Positions 11,857 to 24,779 of a DNA stretch of 64,000 nt are shown piece by piece. The position numbers were made by a program, and so were the translations under genes. This DNA comes from Anaeramoeba flamelloides (taxonomy: Eukaryota > Metamonada > Anaeramoebidae). Each line of letters begins with the position of its first letter. Within the stretch, counting starts at the first letter, position 1. The notes under the pieces are model-generated. The model made no database searches. It was not told the origin of the DNA and was given only the letters and a program-made list of their open reading frames with translations. The stretch spans positions 5,001 through 69,000 of the forward strand of contig JANTQA010000070.1 of the NCBI GenBank assembly GCA_027625915.1, written 5' to 3'.

Positions 11857-14800
11857 GTAAATAGCCTACTTTTTTTTTTTTTTATTTTATTAATTTTCCT
11901 AAATAACTTTGTTTTGATTGATGTTTTTTGGGCTTTGTTCCGTTTAAAATTTATCTGTACATTCAGTTTATGTGATTACCTTTTCTTGTTGTTTCATTTA
12001 TTTTTGTTCAACCAAAGATCCTATTCATTCATATTGATCGGTCAATGTTCTAATATTAAAAACTCAACCCGAATTCTCTTATGCTTGATTAAACTGAACA
12101 AAATTTTTCTCATTGACTTTTGACCCAATTCTATGTTACTTTAAAGGCTGAATGATATTTGGGTTTTTCTCAATTTGGCAATGAATTGAAAGAATTTTTT
12201 TTTAACCTTTCATCCCAAACCAAACATTTCGCTTCTTTTAATTCTTTCAAAACATTCACTCTCAAAAAGAAAAAGACTAGTTATGTGGGAAACACCAACT
12301 TGAAAGATTAGAAACTTTGGGATTAATTGGCGAATGATAGTTCTGAAAAGTTTACCCCCTATTAATTTTTTTAAAAATTTTGTATATCTCTTTCACACCT
12401 AAAGTTTTTTATTTTTTTAAGGTAGCAATTAAAACTGAAAGGAAGAAAAAACAAAAAAAATATTTCCTCAAAATGATGGTTTCTCTTTTCAATTTATGTC
12501 AAAGTTATTCAATTCATAATAAAGTATATAAAATCGTGATATTCAAATAAAAATCTATGATGAATTTATTTTTTTTATTAATAATGAAGCGAGGAGATTG
12601 ACAAAATTACCCTGTGTTTGCATTAATTATGCGTTTGCAATTGAAATTCAAAGAATTACCATCTTTTAAAGAGTGTTTTGGTGGTTGGAAAATCTCACAA
12701 ATTTTGATTCAGTTGGCTCTAAGAAGGAAAAAATTTCATTTGTTTTTTTAAATTTCTTCATGTCTCAAATATGAAAAATACATGAATGGGAAAAAAAAAT
12801 CTCTTTTGGAAAATTTCTCTTTAATTCAAATTTTTAAAACCCTAACACTTTTTAGAGAATTTTCTATGTTTTTTTTTTGAGATTTGGGGGATAAGATAAG
12901 AGGGTTTTTAATTTTGAAATAAAAGGCCAAACACAGAGGAAAATGGTAAAAATTTTAGAACTAATTCTTTGTTATTTTCAAACCAAAGACAAATTCGATA
13001 AAAGTAGAGAAAAGTATTTGGTGTTGTATTGAATTGAATTCACCAAAATCCTCGTTTCTCATAAAAGAAAGATCATTTTTTCTCAATTAATTCATTTTTT
13101 TTTTTATTCAAAAAAAAAATATTGACTAATTTTTGCAAAATTAAGGGACTAATCTCTATTAAATTTTTTTTGCCTAAATTTGATAGAGATTGAGAAAATT
13201 TTTTTAAAATTACATAGATTGGAAGACCCTGTTTATTTTCAATATTAAACTTATTTCTAGAGAAGGAATCCTTATTTAGAAATTGGTCAAAAAAAAATAA
13301 TAGAGACTAGTCCCTTAATTTTCATTAGATTGTTGAATGTAAAATCCCTGAAAACCTTTCCCACATCACTTCAGCCCGAGTTATCTTGGTAACTAACAAT
13401 TGTGGTTTGATAGAAACAATACAAGTAAAAAAAAATTCCACATAAAAATAAACCAGAGATTTGGGTATTTGATATTCAGAAGATTCTGTTCAAAATATCA
13501 AATAGAGTAAATACTATATCGTTGAAAGTGTTGCTGGAGACTTCAATCAAAGAAAAAAATAAAAAGAACCAAAAACAAAAAAAACTAATACAAAATCATA
13601 ATTCCTTTGCAGGAATTGTTCTGATTTGTGGGGATAATGAAACAATCCAAGTCATCCAATGACCAAAAATCATAAGCAATACGATCCTTTTAAAGCTAGA
13701 GTTGTTTACGAGATATTTTTGAAATGATCTTCATTTTTCAAGCAACAAAATTGTGATTATTTTTCTTTTTTTCATTCTCTCATTTCTTAATAGGGGTGTT
13801 TAGGTTTACATATCTAAATATTTCTTTTTGAATTTTACATTCTAAAAATACACAAAAAATGATTTTTTGATCTGAATGGAAGAATATTTTGATGAACATT
13901 ACTTTTCAATTGAAATGAGATTTGGTCAACAGTTTTTAAGACAAATTGGCGAATTACCAACATTTTCCTTAAAAACAAAGCCTATATTGAGATTTTTTTA
14001 TACAGGATATAATGTAGGTAATATTATAGCTCATGAGAAAGATTTTCTTTAAAAAATTGAAAAGAAAAAAAATTATTTCTAAACAATGACAAGAAAAGAG
14101 AAAAAAAAGCAAGAAATAAAAAAAAGAGAGATTAGGCTTTATTGGTAATGGATAAGTGCTCAAGAGCTCTTAATCTGTTAAAGAGAGAGTTTTGAAGTGA
14201 CTAAAATTGCGACTCCTAATTCAAAGAGTAGTCAAAAGAACCTTTTAATTACAGTCATTAGAAGCATTTTAATCTCAATTTAGTTTTATGAAAAATATCG
14301 AAGAATTAAAGCAGGAAATAAAAGGAGAGTAAAATAATAACAAAAAAAAAAAAAAAGCAAAAACTTTTCTAAAAAGTTTAGTTTTACACCTTGAGTGTTG
14401 AATGAGCTATTTTTTTTTTCTATATGTTGATTATATCTAAAATTTCTGGATCACCACCATAATAAAACCCGTTTTATACACTATCTTACTTTGCAGAAGT
14501 TAACTCAAGTACAGTAAATTATTGCCGTACTCTCTATAAGTTAATTCCAGTGTAAAGTAATTGCATATAAAAAGTTGATCTCAGTGCAAGGCTTAAGTAC
14601 ACTACTTACAATTAATAGTATACTTTTAATTAATGTTGGTTTTTAGATACAAAATCCAATTTCAATCCTTTTAATACTGATACTTTAAATTACTTTAATA
14701 GATTTATCTTTTTCAATTTATAAATAAAACTTATTCACACCGAAAAGAAAGACCCATAAGAGGAAAATAAATAACGAAAAAAAAGCTTTGCTTTTTATTA

Positions 14801-17800
14801 TTTTGATTTATCTCATTTACTGACAAGGCATTATTGTTTGCTTTAGCCCAAAGTTTCAGATTCATAAAAAATGTGTCCCCTCTTTCCAATTTATCATAAA
14901 GTATCTAATCCCAAGAATTTATATGTGAAATGTTTTTTATTTGTGATCTTATAGAGTGCATCTGTATTTGATCAGTCTAATCCAAATTATTTTTTTAAAA
15001 AATAAACTTAAATGAAACAAAAAATAAATTTTAATTTTAGGTTTATTCAAACTTTTTGATTCTTACCAGATGTTAAATTAATTTGAGAGTATAATTTAAA
15101 AAAACATACCACTGGCTCTCGAATCTATCTAGAAAATATATTCGAAGGTTAGAAATTATCAAAATTCGTTCCAAAAGTCTTTTTTTTTTTTTACCTCACT
15201 GAGAAAAATCACAAAATCAAATTATTAAGGTCTAATTACATAGTTTTTTTTATTTTTCGAGAATAACACAGAAATAAGGGAATAATGAAACTCTTTACAA
15301 ACATAATAATATTATTTTTATCATTTTTCAAGATCTGTTTTTATTTTAAAGGAATCAAGGTTTTTTTTTTTTTTTTTTTGATTACTTATATGTCTCAATA
15401 TACAATGAAAAAATTTTTTTTAAGAATTTGTTTTAATTAATATAAACATCTAAATTTGATTAGAATATTGTTAAAACCAACTCTCGATTCAATATTTTGG
15501 TTCAACAAATCCCCATAATCTTTTGCTCAAAATTGAAAAAAAATAAAAATATTTCCAACGTTTTATTATTTTTTAGTTACTTAAAATCAAATTAATTTAA
15601 AGGTCAGTCAAAAGGGTGTGAAGTAGCTCTCTTTTTTTATTAGAAATCCAAATAAATAAAGAAAACCATTTTATTTTTTAGTAAAAATGAAAATTTAATT
15701 TGAATTTTTTTCTTGAAAAAATACAACTCTTTTTTTTCTGTACCGAGTGGAACACACACCACCAAAACAAAACGATTTTAAAACCAAAATTGAAATTAAA
15801 CTAAACTTTATATGAGTTGAGAAAATAAATTTCTCTTTTTTGTTATTTTCTTCTATCAAAAAAAGATAAAATCTACTTACTACAAAACATTCAAGTTACA
15901 AATGGTTTTCTTTCCAATATGTATTTGTAATTTTTAAAACCTATTTGGTAATAAATAAACTCAAAAAGTAAATCTCATTAATGAAAATTAGTACCAAATT
16001 CCCTATGTCTATTTAAAGATTTAATTTTTTAAAAGAAACTTTTACTTCAAAAAAAAAGCAATTTAAAGACGGCTTTCCAGTCTTACTCTTAACTAAATAA
16101 CATTTTATCCTTTAGAATTTGAAATTGAAATAGTGGTTTTCCAAAAAAAAAAAAAATTATTCCAAAAAAAAATAAATACCTTCTTATTTTTCGAAAAATT
16201 GTAGTATTAAAATGCATTTCATTTTTCAAAATAAATCTATTTTGTATAAATTTCTTATGATCAAAAAACAGAGTATCTAAACTTTTTTAATCTTGTTAAA
16301 TTCAAATTCCCACCAGTAACTCTTCATTCAATTCCAAATTAATAGATTTTTAATAATTTTTTGTCACAATAAGCAAGCAAAAAATTGTTTAAGTTTATTA
16401 TCTTTGAATTTTTTTTTTAATATTAGTTTATTGATCAACAATTTCCATTTAATTTTTAATATTCAACATAAAAGTCAATATTATTTTTGGTGTCAATTAC
16501 TGGAAATTCGAAAAAATAAAAAATACCGTAATTGAAGCAAAAGACATATTCTCCTCTAACCTTAAACGTTCACACTTTTACCAAAAAAAAAAAAAATGTA
16601 TTCTTTGATTTCTTTTTAATTTCTTTTTCCAAAATATAACACAAATAAAACTGAATTAGTATCAAAATTATCAAAAAAAAAATTGTTGAATATGTAAAAA
16701 AGAGAAAAAATCTCGTATTTTCAATGTATTTATTACAAATATTTTCCATACGATCTTTGATAAAACATAATAAAATACTATTTAATAAATTTATTTATGA
16801 AATGTAAAAAAAATTTCGTCAAAGATGAAAAAAAGCCAAAAAATTATTGTTTATTGTGCCTTTTTATGAATATTTCATATGTGGTCTTTGATCAAACAAA
16901 GTAAAGTACTGTCTAAATTAATATGTTTAATAATTGTTTTGGAATAAAACTTGATCACATTTTTTCTTTTTTTTTTTTCAAATTGACAAAAATAATTTTT
17001 ATCAAAATTCAGATTATTTACTAAATATGTAAAAAAGGGGGGGCTACAAGACTTTATTGAACAATATAATTTAATATTAGCAAAATGATTTTTTAATAAT
17101 TTGTTAATTTTTTTTTTTTCAGCAAAATAAATAAATTTTATTATTGCATTTTTCTAAATTTTTGTATATTATTATTATCACCAATATTTCTTTTTTAAAA
17201 AATTAATAAATAGAAATTCAAACATTTTATTCATTACAGGAAAGCATTTCATTTTTCTTTTCAAAATTAATGGGTTATGAAATATGTATTTTAGAATTAA
17301 CGAATTCAAATAATTTATTTTTAATTTTTAAAATATTTTGTATCACTAATAATAATCAAAATTTTATAACATTTTATAATATTATGAAAAAAATTAATAA
17401 AAAATATTTACCAAAATTATTTAATGAAAGGTTTTATCATAAAAATAATTTACAAACATTTTTTTCATCTTTTCAGCAATTAATTAATTTAAATATTCAA
17501 AGGTTTTTAAAAGTGATGATTGTATTATTTGATTTAGTATATGAATCTAATAATAAATATCCGAATTTTATTAAATATTTTAACGAATTGAATGGATACA
17601 ATATTTTAGAAAAATTAACAATTCAAATATTAAACAGCCATAAATACAATAATGAAAAAAATATTAATAAATTTATAAAATCTTTTTTAAATTTACTTTT
17701 TGTTGGATTTTCCAAAAAGCAATTTACGAAAGAAAAATTTGCAAAACAAAAAATTATAACTAGCTCGCCTATTAAAAACAGCAGTACCACTAAAAACTCT

Positions 17801-20800
17801 TTTTTAACCAATTTTGGAAATGAAAATAATAATAATAATTATTATTATAATGATAATAATAACGGAAACTACTACAACGACAATAATAATAACAATAACA
17901 ACGACAGTAGCAATAACACCGCCACTGTTATCAACAACCATAATACTAATAATAATACTACTACTAATAATAACTACTACTACAACAACAATAATAAAAA
18001 AACTAAAAGCAAGCAATCAAAATTAATTAATAATATTTTAGGTATAGATCTTATAATAAATATCATGAATGGCATAAAAAATAGCAATTTAAAATTCTTT
18101 CGCAAGTTTACAAAATTGTTAATATTAATATTAGGCTTTAACCATTTAAATTATTTCCAATTGCAAAAATCAAAATCATATTTTTTGTTATTTCAAAAAT
18201 TTCATTTATTTAATCTTGAAATTCAAAAAATATTAATTGAATTCTTAAGTTATATTTCAATAAGGGGTGTTTCGCCCCATAAAGAATTAAAAATCGTTTT
18301 TAATTCAATCCAATCAATCACTCACCTTTCTTTATTAAAATTTGAAATAATATTCAAGTTATTAAATAAATTAATAAACATGGATTCAAAATATCAAAAC
18401 ATTTTAAAAGATAATGGATTAATTAAAATACATTTAAAATTATTAAAAGAATTAGATTTAAAATATTGTAATAATTATTTTCCAATTGTACCAACTAAAA
18501 GCCATCAATTAATTATTTTAAAATTTAATTTGTTAATACAAAATCTAATTTTATTAAACCAAAACAATCGAACAATTATGAATATTTTTTTAGAAACGAA
18601 AGGGATGGATTATTTATATAATTTATTCTTAATAAAATATTTCCAAAAGAGGTGCTTGAAAGCACTTTTCCATTTTTTAATAATGGGAGATAAAAACATT
18701 AAATGTCTTGAATTAATGAACAATTTTTTTAATATTATCAATAAAAATACTTTTTTGATAAATATTAAATTTGAGAATAATATTTTATCATTTTTATTAA
18801 AATGCTTTAAAAATAATAAAAATCTATTAAATTATTTTGAAAAAAAAATTGGATATTTGACTTTATTTAAAAAATCTTTTTTAAAATTATCAAATAACAT
18901 CAATAATCACAATATTCATAATCAAACCCATACTGATAATGATGATAATAATTCTAATAATGAAAATGAAAATAATAATAATAATATTAATAATGATAAT
19001 AATAATGGAAACTACTATAACAACAATAATAATAGCAATAGTAATAAAAACAATAACCATATTAATGACAAAGATAAAATTAGTTATTTAAAAAAATTAT
19101 TTCAAATTATAATTTATTCATTGAATCATAATAATAATAATGAACAAAATAATTTCCAATTAAAAAAATTCAAAAAATTTAATAACATTTTATTAAAATA
19201 TTCCAAAATTTCAAAAGAATTTCAAAAAATCATTCTTTCCTTATTGTTTGATTTTTCAATAAAATCCGAAAATTTAATATATACAAATAATTTAGTTAAA
19301 AAAAAAAATAATAATTTAATTTTAAACAATGTAAGGGCAATTGAATCAATATTCCAGATTATAACTTATTTAAAAATAAATAAAATTCAAACCTTAAATT
19401 ATATTTTTGGAAATATTACAAAATTAATTTATTTTTCGAAACAAAACCAAAAACAATTGTCATCAATATTATTTGGGAAAATTATTTTAAATTATTTTTT
19501 AAATAATTTAGAAAATAAAAAGTGTAAACAATTTAAAAATTATTATTTTCTTTTTTTAAATTTAATGGCGAAATTTAGGTTTACTAAAAACGAATTATTG
19601 TTATTATTCAAATTAATGAAAAGATCGAATTTTAAATATGACGAAAAATTATATATAATTTTTTTAAAACATATGAAAGCAGAAACAAAACCAACCAAAA
19701 TTAAATTTAATTATAATCATGATAAAACAATTTTACATAATAACAACAAATTAAATTTAATTATTAGGAAATTAACTCTCAAAAAAAATATTTCAATGTT
19801 TTTTTGGATTAAATTAAGAAATAACACTAATATTAATATTTTTACACTTTTTCAAAACGAAAATAATCTAAATGAAATATCAAATCTTAATAATTTAACC
19901 AAGGTCATGAATATTTCTATCATTAATAACCATTTTGCATTATTCATAAATAATAATAATAAACCTATAATTTTTAAAAAAAAATTATTACAAAACAACA
20001 AATGGTATCAAATTTTTTTTCTTTTTTCTAAAAAAAAAATGAAAAATTTTAATTTATCATTATATATTAATGGAAAGTTTATTGAAGAAAAACAAATTTT
20101 TTTATCTATTCTTAAAAATAAACTTTATACTTTAATATTTGGTGAAGATGATCAAATTAGCAATCAAATTAACAATGATAATAGCGACAATAAAAATAAT
20201 AGCATAACTAATAATGATAATAAATTATGGTATTTAAATTCACTTTTTTTATATTCTGATTTAATACCAAAAGAAACAATACAATTGTTATCATTTTTAG
20301 AACCAAACTATTATGGTAATTTTTCTTTGATTAACATTGGACAATTATCTTTTAGATTACATAATTTTTCTGGAAAAGTTTTTGAATATCTAAATATTAT
20401 TAAAAAAGATGAAATTTTAAAAACATTAAATCATCTAAATTTAAAAAATCAAATTTTAGATGAAAATAAAATTATATTTCTTTATAATACAGAAAAACAA
20501 TATCAATCAATCAATCAAAATCAAATTACCCTTTTAAATCTAATCACAAAAAACAGTAACAGTAGCAGCACCGAAAACAATAATAATAACGTTAATATTG
20601 ATAATAATGATAACAATACCAATAACAATAATAATAATAATAACAGTAGCATTAATAACAACAACAACAACAATAATAATAATAATAAACACAATGTTAA
20701 CGATGATGACAACAAAGACAATAACTATCATAACAATAACAACAACTTTAATAATAATAATCATGATAGTAACGCAATTTTAATTAATAATCATAATAAT

Positions 20801-23031
20801 TTTATTGTCGATCTGAAATCAAAAAATGAATTTCAAAAAATTAATATTTTTTCAATTTTTTTATTATTTGAAAATGTAAATTCCACAGAATTATTAGAAA
20901 TTATTTTAAAATCTTTTATTGGTATTTTTAAAAATCCAAGGACTTTTCAAGAATTTAAACAAAATAATGGCTTTGAATTGTTTACTTATTTTTTAAAAAA
21001 GAAAATCAAATATTTTAATAATAATATAATAAAATTATTGTTTAAATTATTTGGATTCAATAATGATAAATTGGGAAAATGTAATTATATGATTTTAAAT
21101 TTAAAATTATTTAAATATTTATTTAAAAATCCATTTCTTTGGGAAAGCATTAATTTATTAACAATATTAAAAAAAGTAAAATATTTTTTAATAAATAATA
21201 AATTTAAAAAATTCAATTTATTTCAATTAAGAAAAATCAATTTTTTTTATTTTTTATTAAATTTATTACAATCAAAATTTATTGATCAGTTAATTTTTTG
21301 GGAGATCTGCACCATTTTCAAAATATTTATTAAAAATGATTTCCAAGAAAGAGAATTTAATCAAATAACAAAATTTATTCTAATTAATATTAAAAATCAA
21401 TTAAACAATAATTTATTACAAAGAATTATCAAATTTTTTCTATTAAAATTAAAGAAATTAGTTTTAAACAAAAAACAAGAAAATTATTTTAATAAATTTT
21501 TTACTCCAGAATGGGTATTTACTATTTTTCAAAATATTAAAATTGAAGAAATATTTTTGGAATTTTTTGATTTGCTAGTGAAATTATTAATTAATAATAA
21601 TTATTATTTTAAAAACTTTAAGAGCCTTCAAAAGCTATCATACTATTTATACCCATTTAGCCATTTAGAATCATTATATACATTGCTATATTTTTTACTT
21701 TTTCAGAAATATTTTTTAAAAAGGGAAATTAATTACAATCTAAATTCGCCTCCCAAATTTTTGAAATTATTAAATATGAAAAAAATGGAATTTTTAAATA
21801 TTCAAATACTTCTAATCATTTTTAATCTAATACAACACAATAAAACACAAATTAAGTTATTTAATCGTTCACAAAATGATAAGTTTCATTCCAATTCAAA
21901 TAATAATACCATTTCTAAAAATAATGAAAAAATGCAAAAATTAAAAAATATAAATCAAAAAAATTTTGATTTTTTAAAATATTTATTTAATAATCATTTA
22001 GAATTTCAAAACAGAATTATTATTTTTTTAAATAATAAAAAATTTTTAAAAATTTTTACTGATTTAATTTTTGATATTGAACATAATAATAAATTATTTA
22101 TTTATAAATTGGATCCATTAATAATTTCTTTACATAAATATAATAATTGCAATATGTTGAAAAAAAAATGGAATACACCTCAAATTAAGAAAAAAAGTAT
22201 TACAAAGACAACTAAGAAAAGAAAGATTTCTTTTAAATTTTTACATTTAATTTCGATAGGGAAACAATATCAAAACGAAAACTTCCTACCTAACAAAATG
22301 AAAAATGATAATATTAACAATTTTTTCCCATCAAATTTAAATAGAAATAAACAGAATATATACAATAACAAAAAAAATAATAAAAAGTACAACAACAAGA
22401 ATAGTGTTAGGAACAAAAATAATGGTAGTGGCATGATGTATAAAAAGAAAAAGAAAATAATGAAAAGTAAAAGTTTTGATTCGTTATTATTACCCATAAA
22501 AAATAATAATAGCCATAATATGCATACTAATACTGATAATAAAGAGATAAATAATGATGATAAAAATTATAATGAGAATAATAAATTCAGAAAAATCAGA
22601 TATAATAATTTATATCTAGATTTTTTGATAAAAATTTTAATCAAATCATTATTTCAAGTCAGTAATACAATAAAAAAATTCCAATTAATTTTGTTAATTA
22701 TCCCAAAAAAAAATGAAGATTTGGATAATATTTTTATAGAAACAATAATTTTAAAAATAATAAAAAAATTGAATACGAGGAAATATATAAACAGGATCAA
22801 TTGTAAAATTTATTTAACGAATTTAATTGATTTATTTCAAATAATAATCTTTCAATTTTTTAAAAGGAAAAAGCTAAAAAATTTTATCATTTTATTAAAT
22901 TTTTTAAAACAAATTTTATTACATTTAAATGGGTTAAAAAATAATAAAAATTCTACTTTAAATGACAATAACAATAAAGATATTAACAATATTAATATTA
23001 ATATTAATAATAATAATAATAATAATAATAA

Positions 23032-23109
<78 letters not shown>

Positions 23110-24696
23110 AAATAATAATAATGAAAATAATAATAATAATAATCATGATAATATTAATATTATTAACAACAATAATAACATCAGTAGCAATAATAATTTA
23201 GAAAACAACAACAACAACAATAATAATAATAACAATAATAACAATAATAATAATTATAATAATAAATCTGAAATTAATGTAATTATTATTGAATTTAGAA
23301 AAATAATAAATAATTTAATATTCTTATTATTAAAATTCTTTTCTAGATTTGATCAAGATTTAATTAATATAATAAATTATCTAATAATTGAAAAAAATTG
23401 GATTTTTGAGAATAATTCTCAAGAAAAAACTTTTATAATTTTCTTATTTTTTAAATTGTTCCAATTTTTACAACACAATAACCAATCCAAAATTAAATTA
23501 ATATTAACACTTTTTAAAATGGTTTTAAATATACACATAAATGATTTTGTGATTATTTTTCAAGATTTGATGACTAATAATGAAATAAATCAATTAACGA
23601 TAGAAATGGAATCATTTTTCAATCGGGATTTTAACTTGGAAATAAATATTTTACAAAAAGTAAAAGATTTTTTTATGAAAAAAATAATTATTCAATTTAT
23701 TCAAAAAATTACTGAATATTCAATAAATTTCCAAAGTATTGAAGAAAGGGGGATAATTCGCAATTTATCAGTTTTTAATTCACAATCGAAGAAATTGTTA
23801 AACCAGTTAATAATGGATAAAAAATCAAAAATCTCTTTGGAAATGCAATTTTGTGAACAAAAAATAATTTATCTCAAAAAGGAACAAAATAAATGGAAAA
23901 AAAAACAACAACATTTAAAATTATTTTATAACCAAAAAAAATATTTAACTAAAAAAAAATGGATCAAAATAAATGAACAATTTTATTCAAATTTAGGTTT
24001 ATGGAAAGAATTTAAAATTAATAGATGGAAAATAGACCCAATAGGGTGTAGATTTCAAATGAGAAAAAAATTAATACCAACTTTTGATCCAAGTTTCAGA
24101 TTTTATAATACAAAAAGAAAGAATAATATAAATTTTCAAAGCAGAAGAAAGAAAAAGAATGTTAAATATTTATCACCTTTAAGACAACACTCACAGAACA
24201 TAATAGGTAAAAATTTTAAAAAAAATCTGTTAACAGATAACAATATTAAAAAAAAATTATTTGAGAAACACACTACGAATGGTAATAGTAAAAGGGAAAC
24301 TAATAGCAATTATAACAATGACAATGACAACGAAAAGGAGAAGAGGGGAGTTTATAATAAAAAAAAATCTGTTAATTATTTTTCAAAAAAAAAGTACAAA
24401 TATAATTATTTAAGCAATAAAAAAAAAATGATAAAAAATAGAAAAAATATTGGTTGGGATAAATACGTTTCAATTGATACAATAGTAGAAAAAATAAATT
24501 TTCAAAAATTAAAAAAATACTACTTAATAAAAAAATTATTGCCCCGGAACGAAATCATTGAATCAAAATATAATTGTTTAAAAAATAATTTATTAAAATA
24601 CCGACTAAATTTATTTATTTTTGGTAAATATGGGTTTTTATTAATTTATGGTTTAATAATAGATAAAAAAAATGATTGTATTTTTTATTTTTAATG

Positions 24697-24779
<83 letters not shown>

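Larger units (their letters stand above)
11857..17213 (+). other. BEACH gene intron 1, 5,357 bp
   Basis: The donor is G|GTAAAT and the acceptor is AATAAATAG|AA. Both are phase 1, giving [17 protein letters not shown], which parallels the WDFY3 sequence at the same place. A second possible acceptor (ATTACAG at 17239) is in the wrong phase for this donor. Inside are a small foldback at 13138-13323 and a degenerate direct repeat at 16739-16930. A tract near 14,510-14,600 (TACAGTAAATT, then repeats of TTAATTCCAGTG/TTGATCTCAGTG) may be decayed transposon ends. No internal exon was seen, though a very small one cannot be excluded. Confidence 0.7.

Noticed and set aside
17240-17270. Acceptor ATTACAG at 17239, or an ATG start at 17270, for BEACH exon 2
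   Set aside because: The first is out of phase with the exon 1 donor; the second leaves out sequence that matches the family N-terminus.
22958-23201. Poly-isoleucine and poly-threonine type frames over AAT-repeat tracts (also 17804-18026, 20521-20783, 24676-24906)
   Set aside because: They are out-of-frame readings of the asparagine repeats of the BEACH gene.
24624-24662. Candidate 39-bp intron (GTAAAT...AATAG) in the BEACH gene
   Set aside because: Its length is a multiple of three, so it cannot repair the frame change, and it would remove the PH motif.
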